A DNA stretch of 64,000 bases, from positions 1 through 64,000 of the forward strand of contig NZ_JACJJC010000009.1 of NCBI RefSeq assembly GCF_016899755.1, read 5' to 3'. This document shows, in pieces, positions 26,818 through 35,784 of this stretch. The notes beneath the pieces are model-generated. The model searched no databases. It was not told the DNA's origin and saw nothing but the letters and a program-made list of their open reading frames with translations. Source of the DNA: Sutterella massiliensis (GTDB taxonomy: Bacteria; Pseudomonadota; Gammaproteobacteria; Burkholderiales; Burkholderiaceae_F). The position numbers and the translations under genes were made by a program. Positions within the stretch are counted from its first letter, which is position 1. Every line of letters begins with the position of its first letter.

Positions 26818-29800
26818 ATGGATATTCGACCGCCTGCACGTGACGTCCTCCTAACGCTTAAAGCGTCGCTCAACACCGCCTTTATCGACGGCAGGGCGGA
26901 CTCGTCTCTCGAGACGCGACCGATGTTCCTGCGGAATGCCCCTAAAGAAGGTGAAAAGTTCCTTTGTGCGCTCGAGGAGGAACTCAAGGACTGCACAAGC
27001 TTTTCAATTAGCGTTGCGTTCATTTCGCTCTCTGGCGTGACGCCCTTGCTGCAGGTGCTGCGCGAAGCGGAAAAGCGCAACGTGCGCGGGCGCATCCTCA
27101 CGACGGACTATTTGGGGTTTACGGAGCCCGCAGCCTTAAAGAAGCTGCGCGGCCTCAAAAACCTTGAGGTGCGTCTTTTTCGCACGAGTGAAGCGCGAGT
27201 GGGCTTTCATACGAAGGGCTACCTCTTTCGGCATGCCGACGGCGTGGATCACCTGCTTCTCGGGAGTTCCAACATCACCGGGAGCGCGCTCACCGTCAAC
27301 CAAGAATGGAATGTGAAGCTCGCATCGGCCGCGAACGGCGAGTTCGCAAAGAGTGCCTTTAGGAATTTCGATGCGCTCTGGAACGCGCGTGAATCGAAGG
27401 CGCTCGACGATGTGCTCCCGAACTACGAAGCCGAATACAAAGTGCGCCGGCCGATTCTGCGCAACGCCGTCGGAAAAGACGCCGTGCGGCAAGCCGAGCG
27501 TCTTAATCCGAACAAAATGCAGCGGCGCTTTATCCGCAATATCGAGCGGCTGATTGAGCAAGGTGAAAAGCGTGCGCTCCTTATTTCTGCGACGGGAACT
27601 GGGAAGACATACGCGGCTGCTTTTGCCGTGCAAGCAGTGAAGCCCAAACGTCTTCTCTTTGTCGTTCACCGCGAGCAAATCGCGCGTCAGGCAATGAAAA
27701 GCTTTCGTCGCGTTTTGGGTGACGCGTACACGTACGGCGTTGTGTCCGGAACGACGGCTCAAAAGGACTTCACGCCGAGTGCGGTTTTTACGACCGTGCA
27801 GACGCTCTCTCGTCCGGACATTCTGCAAAGGGCAAAGGCAGCGGCCTTCGACTGGGTGATCATCGACGAAAGCCATCGCTCTGGGGCGGAGAGCTATCAG
27901 CGCATCATGGCGACGCTTGAGCCCGACTTCTGGCTCGGCATGACCGCAAGCCCCGATCGCATGGACGGTTTTGACGTCTATGCGCTCTTTGGGCACAACA
28001 TCGCCTGCGAAATTCGGCTGCAGGAGGCGCTTGACGAAGATCTTCTTTGCCCGTTTCATTACTTCGGCATCGCGGAGGCGGTCGACTTGCCGTTTGAAGA
28101 GCGCGTCGATGCGATCATCGACAACGCCGACTACTACGGCTACAGCGGCAGCTGCGTCAAGGGGCTCATCTTTGCCAAAGACGTCAAGGAAGCTTTTCGC
28201 CTTGAAGCCGCACTCAACGCGCGAGGCCTTCGCACAAAGGCGCTCTCCGGGAAAGAATCCATTAATGCGCGCGAGGCAGCGATTGCGCGGCTCGTGATGG
28301 ACGAGCGAGAAAGCGGTGACGTACACGAAGCCAAGCAGCCCGCGCTCTTTGAAGGCATTGAAGTGCCTGGTGAAAAGGAAGCAGTGCCCGAGACGGGCAA
28401 GCTCGACTACCTCATCACGGTTGATATCTTCAATGAGGGCGTAGACATTCCGGAAGTCAACCAGGTGATTTTTCTGCGTGAAACGCAGAGTTCAATCGTT
28501 TTTATTCAGCAGCTTGGCCGCGGCCTGCGCAAGGCGGAAAACAAGGATTTCGTCGTCATCCTCGACTTCATTGGGGCGTACGACAACAACTATCTGATTC
28601 CAATTGCGCTCACGGGCAACCGCACCTACAACAAGGACGACATTCGACGCGAGCTTCTCTCTGGCAGCCGCGTGATGCCGGGTGCCGCAACAATTCATTT
28701 CGACGAGATTTCGCGCGAGCGGATTTTTAAATCCATTGAAACAGCGAAGACGAACAGCATTCGGCTTTTGAAGACGCACTTCGAGATGCTGCGCCGCAAA
28801 ATCGGCCGTCGTCCGCAGCTCACGGATTTTCTAGACCACGCGTCCATCGATCCGACGAAGTACTTGCGTTCGCAAGGCTGCAATTCCTATGAAGCATTTG
28901 TCGCAAAACACTTCCCGGATGTTGCATTGAAGCTTTCGGGCGATGAGGTCTTGGACCGTCTGGCTGGCCTCGCGCGCATCGGCAAAGGTCTCCGAGAAGC
29001 CGAGATACTGCTTCTCGAGGCGGCGATGGATGGGTGCTCCGCAGTTCTTGCCGAAGCAAAAGCGCGTAATGCGCAATCGTCGTGCCGCCAGATTCCGGAT
29101 GCCGACTGGGCGAGCGCCATTCGCGTCCTCACAAATGCGTTCACGCAGACACGCGACGCCGTGATGCCGGCCTTCATGCGGGCGGTGTTCTTGGAGCCCA
29201 ACGGAGCAGGGGATTGGCGCATGCACGCCGACTGGCGGAAGCGGCTTTGTGACGAACCTGACTTTGAGACGGCGTGCCGCGAATACTTGGCGCTTATGCG
29301 GCGGCTTTTTGAAGAGCGCTTGAGCGGGCACGAGTACCGGGACACGGCTTTCTGCCTCTACGAAAAGTACACGTACGAAGAGGTCTGTCGGCTGCTTAAT
29401 TGGCCGAGAAACCTCAACGCGCAGACGATCGGTGGCTACGCCTACGATGTTGCTACGAAGACGCTTCCGGTTTTCATCAATTACGAAAAGAAGGTCGATG
29501 CTATTCAATACGCGGACCGTTTCTTGTCGGATTCGGTTTTGATGGCGTGTTCAAAGTCGAATCGAAGTGTTGATAGCGTTGACGTCGATCGATTCTTTAA
29601 GCGGGGCGCAGCCAATGCCGGCAATCGGATTTTCCTTTTTGTTCGAAGAAGCAAGGACGACAATGAGGCGAAGGCCTTCTATTTCCTCGGTGAAATCGAG
29701 GCGCAAGGGCAGCCGATTCCTGTGTCAGTGCCTTCGAGCAACGCTAAGCCCGGAGAATTTAATGCCTTCGAAGTAAGGTATCGACTCGAAACGCCAGTTC

Positions 29801-29859
29801 GGTCTGATATTTACGACTACCTGAGAGGTGCGCTCGACGGCGACTTGCGCACTGATTAG
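26818..29859 (+). CDS. PLD-like/DEAD helicase/DUF3427 protein
   Basis: A 1013-residue multidomain protein from the ATG at 26818 (MDIRPPARDVLLTLKASLNT). An N-terminal phospholipase-D-like nuclease domain shows GFHTKGYLFRH and LLLGSSNITGSALTVNQEW (about 130-170, HxK motif). A superfamily 2 helicase follows: Walker A ISATGTGKTYAAAFAVQA, the IIDESHRSGAESYQRIMATL block with DESH, then LGMTASPDRMDGFDVYALFG, and the helicase C block FIQQLGRGLRKAENKDFVVI. The C-terminus is a DUF3427-type region. Similar proteins are found in restriction and defence islands. An HNH endonuclease gene follows 87 bases downstream, suggesting a helicase-nuclease pair. Confidence 0.88.
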   Translation: MDIRPPARDVLLTLKASLNTAFIDGRADSSLETRPMFLRNAPKEGEKFLCALEEELKDCTSFSISVAFISLSGVTPLLQVLREAEKRNVRGRILTTDYLGFTEPAALKKLRGLKNLEVRLFRTSEARVGFHTKGYLFRHADGVDHLLLGSSNITGSALTVNQEWNVKLASAANGEFAKSAFRNFDALWNARESKALDDVLPNYEAEYKVRRPILRNAVGKDAVRQAERLNPNKMQRRFIRNIERLIEQGEKRALLISATGTGKTYAAAFAVQAVKPKRLLFVVHREQIARQAMKSFRRVLGDAYTYGVVSGTTAQKDFTPSAVFTTVQTLSRPDILQRAKAAAFDWVIIDESHRSGAESYQRIMATLEPDFWLGMTASPDRMDGFDVYALFGHNIACEIRLQEALDEDLLCPFHYFGIAEAVDLPFEERVDAIIDNADYYGYSGSCVKGLIFAKDVKEAFRLEAALNARGLRTKALSGKESINAREAAIARLVMDERESGDVHEAKQPALFEGIEVPGEKEAVPETGKLDYLITVDIFNEGVDIPEVNQVIFLRETQSSIVFIQQLGRGLRKAENKDFVVILDFIGAYDNNYLIPIALTGNRTYNKDDIRRELLSGSRVMPGAATIHFDEISRERIFKSIETAKTNSIRLLKTHFEMLRRKIGRRPQLTDFLDHASIDPTKYLRSQGCNSYEAFVAKHFPDVALKLSGDEVLDRLAGLARIGKGLREAEILLLEAAMDGCSAVLAEAKARNAQSSCRQIPDADWASAIRVLTNAFTQTRDAVMPAFMRAVFLEPNGAGDWRMHADWRKRLCDEPDFETACREYLALMRRLFEERLSGHEYRDTAFCLYEKYTYEEVCRLLNWPRNLNAQTIGGYAYDVATKTLPVFINYEKKVDAIQYADRFLSDSVLMACSKSNRSVDSVDVDRFFKRGAANAGNRIFLFVRRSKDDNEAKAFYFLGEIEAQGQPIPVSVPSSNAKPGEFNAFEVRYRLETPVRSDIYDYLRGALDGDLRTD

Positions 29860-29946
29860 GCTTCTGCGAGGTGTCCGCAGCTTGATGCCAGCTCAAGGCT
29901 GCATATAGAGTACGAGGTCTCTCTATCTGTTGACATTGGGATCGAT

Positions 29947-30747
29947 ATGGCTCGGAATTCGAATTGGTCGGAAGAGGAGGTGACGCTCGCGCTCGTTCTC
30001 TATCTGTCGCTGCCATTCGCGTCGATCAGCGCGAGAAATCCGAAGGTCGTCGAGTTCGCCAATCTCATCGGCCGAACGCCTGGTGCCGTGTCCTTCAAGC
30101 TTGGCAACCTGGGGCATTGCGACGCGTCGCTTCAAGCTCGCGGCATTAACGGCCTCTCGAATATTTCCAAAGTTGATCGCGCTGTTTGGGAGCGGTACAT
30201 CGGAAATGGTCGCGGAGCGCAATCTGTCGCGCCGCTCGTGTCCGATGCCGAGAAAATTGCTGTCGATCGAAATCTTGATCTTGCTTTTCTCTTGGGAACG
30301 GGACCTGAATCTCAACCGCAGGCTGCAGCAGCTGAGGAGAGGCTCGTCCATCAAAAGGTGCGCGTTTCGCAGCAATTCTTTCGCACGATGATCCTTGCAG
30401 GCTACGGGAACCGGTGCGCCGTCTCGGGTCTCAAAAGTGCGACACTCGTCGAAGCTGCCCACATCATTCCTTGGGCCGAGGACGAGAGTTTGCGGTTGCA
30501 GCCCGCCAACGGCATTGCGCTCAATAGCCTCCTGCACCGCGCGTATGACTGCTTCTTGATCGGCATTGACGGGGAGCGTCGCGTGCATGTTTCCCGTGAA
30601 CTCCGCGTTGGCGCCGAGGATTCGCGCCTTCAAAGCTTTTTCGAATCCATCAACGGAGCGGCGCTGCAACTTTCGCGGCACTTTACGCCCAGTCCAGAAC
30701 TTCTTGAGCGCCGCTTCGCTCAGTATCGGGAAAGGATATCCTTCTAA
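29947..30747 (+). CDS. HNH endonuclease
   Basis: A 266-residue protein. The N-terminal part has a Myb/SANT-like opening NWSEEEVTLALVLYLSLPFA and IGRTPGAVSFKLGNLGHCDA, typical of certain HNH restriction proteins. The C-terminal HNH_2 core reads GNRCAVSGLKSATLVEAAHI, then IPWAEDESLRLQPANGIALN and SLLHRAYDCFLIGID. The AAHI and NGIALN...HRAYD residues form the beta-beta-alpha metal site. It would nick or cut DNA in the cytoplasm. It is downstream of and in line with the DUF3427 helicase; a short gap with no terminator supports one unit. Target unknown. Confidence 0.88.
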   Translation: MARNSNWSEEEVTLALVLYLSLPFASISARNPKVVEFANLIGRTPGAVSFKLGNLGHCDASLQARGINGLSNISKVDRAVWERYIGNGRGAQSVAPLVSDAEKIAVDRNLDLAFLLGTGPESQPQAAAAEERLVHQKVRVSQQFFRTMILAGYGNRCAVSGLKSATLVEAAHIIPWAEDESLRLQPANGIALNSLLHRAYDCFLIGIDGERRVHVSRELRVGAEDSRLQSFFESINGAALQLSRHFTPSPELLERRFAQYRERISF

Positions 30748-30765
30748 GCAAATCTCTTAAGGGTA

Positions 30766-30794
30766 TTGACAAGCTATTTGCGCGATGCGAATAT
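30766..30794 (+). promoter_or_regulatory. Sigma-70-type promoter for the riboswitch-ribB transcript
   Basis: TTGACA (30766-30771), 17-base spacer, GAATAT (30789-30794). It lies just before the FMN riboswitch aptamer. Confidence 0.6.
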
Positions 30795-30821
30795 TTCGCC
30801 CTGTGTCATTTTGACAACCAC

Positions 30822-30944
30822 ATCTTCAGGGCGGAGTGCGATTCTCCACCGGCGGTAAAGCCCGCGAGCCCGAGACGTCGACGTCTCGCGCAGAACCGGT
30901 GAAAATCCGGTGCCGACCGTATAGTCGGGATGGAAGAAGGTGTT
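30822..30944 (+). promoter_or_regulatory. FMN riboswitch (RFN element)
   Basis: Canonical RFN blocks are readable in order: tcagggcggagtgcgattc, tccaccggcggtaaagccc, gcgagcccgag, a variable P3 hairpin gacgtcgacgtc, cagaaccggtgaaaatccgg, tgccgaccgtatagtcggg and atggaagaagg. Binding of FMN should lower expression of ribB downstream. A terminator hairpin with U-tract follows at 31145-31182. Confidence 0.95.
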
Positions 30945-31144
30945 GAAGCGCTTGAGTGACTATGCCACAGCCGAAGCCCAAACAAATTGCGTTGCGCATT
31001 TCGTTTTAGGCAGTTGCTGCACAGACTGACGGATTGCGGTCGTGCCGCGCCTTATCGTTGAGTCTGCCCCAGAGGGCTGCTTTTCGGCGGGTCCGGAGAC
31101 AGTCAAGCGCTTCAAAAGCTTCGACTATTTCGAAGTAGTACTGC

Positions 31145-31182
31145 GCCCTGAGGATGTCGTGTTACGGCCTCGGGGCTTTTTT
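31145..31182 (+). terminator. Likely expression-platform terminator of the FMN riboswitch
   Basis: gccctgagg (31145-31153) pairs with cctcggggc (31168-31176), followed by six T. It is about 200 bases after the aptamer and 77 bases before ribB. The long distance between aptamer and terminator is unusual; no gene is seen in the interval. Confidence 0.7.
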
Positions 31183-31258
31183 GCGACCAGCGTTCTCCGT
31201 GTCCCGAGTCCAAAGTACCGAACTTCAATCGTGAACCAGAACAAAGGAGCAAATCCCG

Positions 31259-31873
31259 ATGTCCTTCAGCACCATTGACGAAGCGCTCGAAGCATTGCGC
31301 GCCGGCCGCATCATCCTCGTGACGGACGATCCCGATCGTGAAAACGAGGGCGACTTCATCTGCGCGGCAGAGTTCGCTACGCCCGAAAACGTCGCCTTCA
31401 TGGCGATCGAAGGTCGCGGCCTTATCTGCATGCCGATGACGGGTGAATTGGCCGACCGTCTTGCGCTGCCGCCCATGGTGGCGAAGAACACCGACAATCA
31501 CGAAACGGCTTTTACCGTTTCGATCGACCACGTTGAAACGTCGACGGGGATTTCGGCGTTCGACCGCTCGCTCACGGCCATGAAGTGCATCGATCCGGCT
31601 GCGAAGCCCGAAGACTTCCGTCGCCCGGGCCACATGTTCCCGCTGCGCGCGAAAGCGGGCGGGGTGCTTGAGCGCAACGGTCATACCGAGGCGACGGTCG
31701 ACCTCTGCCGCTTGGCGGGGTTGCAGCCCTGCGGCCTTTGCTGCGAAATCATGGGCGACAACGGCGAAATGCTGCGTACGCCTGAACTCATGAAGCTTGC
31801 TCAGAAGTGGTCGATGCCCTTCATTACGATCAAGGATCTGCAGGACTACATCCGCGCGAAGAACGCTGCGTAA
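31259..31873 (+). CDS. ribB: 3,4-dihydroxy-2-butanone-4-phosphate synthase
   Basis: A 204-residue stand-alone DHBP synthase, which makes the four-carbon unit of riboflavin from ribulose 5-phosphate. Diagnostic blocks are [20 protein letters not shown] (metal/substrate acidic loop), [39 protein letters not shown], and [23 protein letters not shown] with the conserved His. There is no GTP cyclohydrolase II domain, so this is RibB rather than RibBA. AAAGGAG lies 7 bases before the start. Control by the FMN riboswitch upstream matches its job. A gene set with many flavoproteins nearby implies high flavin demand. Confidence 0.96.
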   Translation: MSFSTIDEALEALRAGRIILVTDDPDRENEGDFICAAEFATPENVAFMAIEGRGLICMPMTGELADRLALPPMVAKNTDNHETAFTVSIDHVETSTGISAFDRSLTAMKCIDPAAKPEDFRRPGHMFPLRAKAGGVLERNGHTEATVDLCRLAGLQPCGLCCEIMGDNGEMLRTPELMKLAQKWSMPFITIKDLQDYIRAKNAA

Positions 31874-31917
31874 CGAAGCGCCTTGCAGCATCAGCAGCCC
31901 TGTTCTCCAAATGAAGC

Positions 31918-31948
31918 CGAGGCCGGCGGGAAATGCCCGTCGGCCTCG
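31918..31948 (+). terminator. Hairpin after ribB
   Basis: cgaggccggcggg pairs with cccgtcggcctcg around loop aaatg. Stem is strong but the U-tract is poor, so termination is likely though imperfect. Confidence 0.6.
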
Positions 31949-32027
31949 CGTCCTTTGTGCGGTCCTATCAGCAACGAGACGGATCGCACTCACTATATTG
32001 ACTGCAAGCGGCAAAAGGCCGGCAGCG

Positions 32028-32879
32028 TTACTTCGTGTACTTGAACGTCTTGTCGAGGTGCTTCACGAGATCGGCGCGAAGCGCTTCGATTTCCTTGCCG
32101 TAGTTTTTCGAAGCGTTGGCAGGCGTCTGGTCGTTGCAGAAGCGCCCCAAGCTCGTCATGCCCCAGAAGCCCGCGGTGTCGTCGTCGAGCGTCTTGAAGG
32201 CCGTGAGGTACTTGTCCCAAATCGGGTTTTTGTCGATGCCGTCGCCAAGTCCGCCGCGACCGCGGCCGATCCAGCCGCAGTTCATGATCGTGTAGAAGGC
32301 TTTGCCTTTCATGAGGCCTTCGAGGCCCTTGTCGGTATCGCGGTAGGCGAACTGCTTCTGGAAGACGCGTTCCATGTAGCCTTTGACCATGGCGTTCGGC
32401 GTGTCGTGCCAGTTCGGGTACGCAAAGACGATGTAGTCGGCGGGTGCAACCATGAGCTGCTCAACGGCGACATCCTTCGGGGTCTTTCCGAAGCCGTCCT
32501 TCGCCTGGAAGAACGTCTCGCGCGTGATCACGGGGTTCCAGCCGATTGCGTAAAGGTCGCGCAGTTCCACTTCGCAGCCTTTGTCCATAAAGTGCTTCAT
32601 GGCCGTGTTGACGAGGTCCCATTCGACGGATTCGTGGCGCGGGTCGCCTACGACGAAGAGGACGCGCACCTTGTTGCCTTCGCGGGTGAAGCCGTTGGGC
32701 TTCACAGCCTGGCGATAAGCTTCGGGCACGACGGAAGCGGAGGTGACGGCGTCAACATTCGCAGGCATTTCGGTGCCTTCGACATTGACCTTGACGGTCG
32801 CGCTCGAGACGGCGTCGGCAGCCTGAACATTGAGAGCGAAGAAGAGGGTGGCGGCAAAAGCGGTGATCTGGGTTTTCAT
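32028..32879 (-). CDS. Exported flavodoxin-fold NAD(P)H oxidoreductase-like protein
   Basis: A 283-residue protein from the ATG at 32879 (MKTQITAFAATLFFALNVQA), with a Sec-type signal peptide cleaved near VQA-AD. After a short linker comes a flavodoxin-like quinone-reductase domain: KVRVLFVVGDPRHESVEWDL, then APADYIVFAYPNWHDTPNAM (the acceptor-loop block), VKGYMERVFQKQFAYRD and GKAFYTIMNCGWIGRGRGG. Such domains normally sit in the cytoplasm. A signal peptide on one is odd, because NAD(P)H is not available outside; it may use another donor or bind FMN structurally. Located alone on the minus strand after ribB. Confidence 0.75.
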   Translation of the reverse strand: MKTQITAFAATLFFALNVQAADAVSSATVKVNVEGTEMPANVDAVTSASVVPEAYRQAVKPNGFTREGNKVRVLFVVGDPRHESVEWDLVNTAMKHFMDKGCEVELRDLYAIGWNPVITRETFFQAKDGFGKTPKDVAVEQLMVAPADYIVFAYPNWHDTPNAMVKGYMERVFQKQFAYRDTDKGLEGLMKGKAFYTIMNCGWIGRGRGGLGDGIDKNPIWDKYLTAFKTLDDDTAGFWGMTSLGRFCNDQTPANASKNYGKEIEALRADLVKHLDKTFKYTK

Positions 32880-33408
32880 TTTGATGAACGTTTCTTCAGA
32901 ATGTTGACAACGACCGAGGCGGGGCGAAGCGGCTGCTCGTGGGCAACGCAAGCAAACGAGAAACAGGTCGAAGAGAGAAGAGGACCGTTCGAACGTTCGC
33001 CGCCATGTGCGCTCCAATGCCTCGGCAAAGAACGAGCATCGTGCGACGGCGAACGTTGAGGAAGCGAAAGCGGAATCGCTTCTAGCCAGATGCGGTAACG
33101 GCGTTAAAGCCAGAGTCTAAATTCTAGAAATGCCCGTTTTCTCGCGTAAGACGGGAAAGTCTGTGCGGGTAAACATGAACGTACTTTCGCGTTGGTCGAG
33201 CGTGTATCAGTGGATTCGGGCTACCGGTCGCGAAGAGGCTTTTTCCGGAAAAGACCCTCAGCTTCGCGTAAAAGACGGCGTGTAGGATTCATCGGCAGGA
33301 TGCGGCGAGGATCGGGCGCTTTGATCGACCTTCGCTGCAGTCGCAAGAACCGTTCGAAAAACCACAACGACAAATCAGCGCGTCCAACAGCACGCCAGGA
33401 GACGACCG
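32880..33408. other. Intergenic region without a clear gene
   Basis: About 530 bases between divergent genes. I see no convincing coding frame. A hairpin-like cccgttttctcgcgtaagacggg lies near 33136-33158. Promoters for both flanking genes must lie here, but none could be assigned with confidence. Confidence 0.5.
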
Positions 33409-34065
33409 ATGCCCGCTTCCGCCGAACTCGAAAATTTCGTCAAAACCCTTCATTACATGGCCGATCGTTTCGGTGAAATGGGGGAAGCGCTTTCAGAAGC
33501 GCCTTCGCGCGACACTTTCGCCGTGCAGCTCGAGCAGTTGAATCTCCTCAAAATGGGGGTGGATCTCGCGTTCGGTCGCACAGATCCGACAGCGAAAGAC
33601 GCGTTTGCGTACAAGAAGGTCTACAACTGGACTTTCGCAGAATTTGCGGCAGACTTCGACAAGGTGTTCAACCTGGCAGCACCGAAGCTTTCGCTTTTCG
33701 AGCACGATTGGCCCATCGCCGTTCTGAAGGATGCGCCGGATTCCGTTGCCCGCATGACGAGCTGGGTTCAAATCATGCGCGTGATGCCGCAGAGCTTTGC
33801 GCTTCCGGTCGACCACCTCGCGAGCGAATTGGGGCTTGCCGAGTACGTCTTCAATACGGTCGCCGAACGTTCGGAAGACACCGACGAAGCCTATGTGGTC
33901 GCCAAGGAGTATGCGGACGCGAATCTTCTTTGGGTCGCACGCTTGAAGCCCGCCGTTGAAGGGCTTGAAGACGGTCCCGTGAAGGAAATGATGCGCCTTT
34001 ACATTGAAGTGATCGAAAACTGGGAGGCCGTTTTCAAAGGCTACCAGGCGCTCCTCGCGCGCTGA
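33409..34065 (+). CDS. TorD/DmsD-like chaperone candidate
   Basis: A 218-residue helical protein with ribosome site caggaga just upstream. The later part, FALPVDHLASELGLAEYVFN, then ANLLWVARLKPAVEGLEDGP and MMRLYIEVIENWEAVFKGYQ, follows the TorD-family pattern 'P.DHL..EL.fm..L...FL..HLl.W...f' used by chaperones of Tat-exported redox enzymes. The first part does not show the usual motif strongly. Tat-dependent flavoproteins are frequent in this window, so such a chaperone would make sense, but none of its neighbours is a molybdoenzyme. Family call is tentative. Confidence 0.5.
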   Translation: MPASAELENFVKTLHYMADRFGEMGEALSEAPSRDTFAVQLEQLNLLKMGVDLAFGRTDPTAKDAFAYKKVYNWTFAEFAADFDKVFNLAAPKLSLFEHDWPIAVLKDAPDSVARMTSWVQIMRVMPQSFALPVDHLASELGLAEYVFNTVAERSEDTDEAYVVAKEYADANLLWVARLKPAVEGLEDGPVKEMMRLYIEVIENWEAVFKGYQALLAR

Positions 34066-34421
34066 TTGCGAACGCAGCGAAGGCGAGTGCGGCGCGCGCA
34101 CTAAGAACAGGCATCTCGAACGATGCTTTGGGATGCCTGCGTAAAAATCGGGAAAAAAAGAAAATCGGTCGTGACCTGCGCTATTACCGCCCGAAGGCTC
34201 GGTGATGAATTTGCACCGGACTCCAGAATCTGACCGATTTCCTGCCGTTACGTTAACTCGGGACGAGACACTTTTACAACACGGAGTGCCGAAGATTCGA
34301 ACGCTGTCTCCGCCTGAATTTCACCGAATAACGAGCTGTCTACAGTGAAAGAGCCCGAAGAGCCACGAACTCGTCGGGCTTTCTTGCGTCTGCTCGAGCG
34401 CAATACGCGGAGAAGAAAAGC
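34066..34421. other. Intergenic region with a terminator
   Basis: No gene seen over about 355 bases. A terminator-like hairpin, gagcccga (34351-34358) with tcgggctttctt (34374-34385), ends near the convergent AraC gene. The rest, around 34180-34330, has several short self-complementary blocks but no RNA family I can name. Confidence 0.5.
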
Positions 34422-35525
34422 CTAACGGTCGTCTGCAGCACTTGAAGTCTCGTCGGCGCTGCTCAAAAGACGCTTGATGTCGCGAAGCGGCGCATCGCCA
34501 AAGAGGCGCTTATAGTCGCGCACGAACTGCGCAGCACTGTCGTAGCCCACGCGAAAAGCGGTGGAACTCACGTTGCTGCGTTTTGAAAGCAGCAGTCGGC
34601 GCGCTTCGAACAATCGAACCCGCATACGGAACTGCACGGGCGAGAAGCCCGTGAGCTCTCGGAATCGCCGGTAGAACGTCGCGCTCGACAGGTTGGCGCG
34701 TTCGGCAAGCGTTTCCATCGAGCACCGTTCGGCGTAGTTGCTGCGGATCCAGTTGGCGGCATTGAGCACCGCATGGCCTTCGGAACCAGCGCTCGCGAGT
34801 GCGCGAAGCGCTTCGCCGCAGGACGAATCGAGGAGCAGCGCGTGCAGGTCGCGCATGAGAAGCGGCGCACGAATGGCGAGGAGTTTCGGGCGATCAAGAA
34901 GCCGCAAGAGCGAGACAAAAGCGCGCGCGAGTTCCTCGTCGGGACGAATCACAAAAACGCCTGCTGGCGTCTGCGTTTTCGGTTTGGGTTGACCGAGCGC
35001 GGAAAGGGCGCCTGCGTACTCCATGAGGACAGCCGGGTCAAGCGAAACGGAAATCGCGAGAAACGGATGTTCACTCGAGGCGTCGATCGGATGAAATTCA
35101 GAGGGCGATGCAATGCCGCAGACGAGACTTTCGCCTGGCCCGTATTCAAGAAGCCGTCCGCCGATTGCGGTCGTCTTGTGGCCCTGCACGATGAAAGAAG
35201 TCATCACTTCGCCAGCCGACCGTTCAATGAAGTCGTTCGACGCGAGGCGGTAGAGCGTGAGGCCGGGGACGGCGCTCGGAAAAACACCCGTGCCCGCAGT
35301 GTACCGAAGGATGAGGTCTGCAGCTTCGCGAATGAGTCCGGAATCGCCAGCGTCCGAGGGCGAGGACTGTTCGCCCGAGTTCGGCGCATCGAGCGGCAGC
35401 GCTGATGCGGATGCGTTCGGCTGCGAGCATGAAGCAATCGAAGTAGGTGAAGTAAGCGGCATGTCGAAAAGTCCTGCGGTTCCTTCCTGGGCGGCATGAG
35501 GAGGCGCGCCGTCCGTCGAACTCAT
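34422..35525 (-). CDS. AraC-family transcriptional regulator
   Basis: A 367-residue regulator if started at the ATG at 35525 (MSSTDGAPPHAAQEGTAGLF). The N-terminal half fits the AraC_N cupin-like sensing domain: PGLTLYRLASNDFIERSAGE, FIVQGHKTTAIGGRLLEYGP, GIASPSEFHPIDASSEHPFL. The C-terminal half has two helix-turn-helix units: CSMETLAERANLSSATFYRR, the ELTGFSPVQFRMRVRLFEAR linker, and VSSTAFRVGYDSAAQFVRDY. It is divergent from the flavodoxin/YCII/flavoprotein/ABM operon that begins at 35785, and probably controls it. Inducer unknown. The N-terminal 60 residues are low-complexity and the start is uncertain. Confidence 0.88.
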   Translation of the reverse strand: MSSTDGAPPHAAQEGTAGLFDMPLTSPTSIASCSQPNASASALPLDAPNSGEQSSPSDAGDSGLIREAADLILRYTAGTGVFPSAVPGLTLYRLASNDFIERSAGEVMTSFIVQGHKTTAIGGRLLEYGPGESLVCGIASPSEFHPIDASSEHPFLAISVSLDPAVLMEYAGALSALGQPKPKTQTPAGVFVIRPDEELARAFVSLLRLLDRPKLLAIRAPLLMRDLHALLLDSSCGEALRALASAGSEGHAVLNAANWIRSNYAERCSMETLAERANLSSATFYRRFRELTGFSPVQFRMRVRLFEARRLLLSKRSNVSSTAFRVGYDSAAQFVRDYKRLFGDAPLRDIKRLLSSADETSSAADDR

Positions 35526-35784
35526 TCTAGAAAACACGGCGTCAGATGCGACATAAAAAGCGGCTGATTGACTCGAATTGATCGAAAAGCGCAAAAAGTT
35601 GAGCCGATAAACGTTTGGTTCGACTGGGTTTGGCAAGGAAAATGTCAAAAACGTTTTGAGGCTGTTTTCGCCCGCGTGTTGTCGGACGCAAAGACCGCCT
35701 TGATTGGACGTACCCGCCGCGGCAGTCCACGTGCAGCAAGGCACGGCTTCAAAGCGTATTGAACACCGACAGGGAGAGAAAGAC

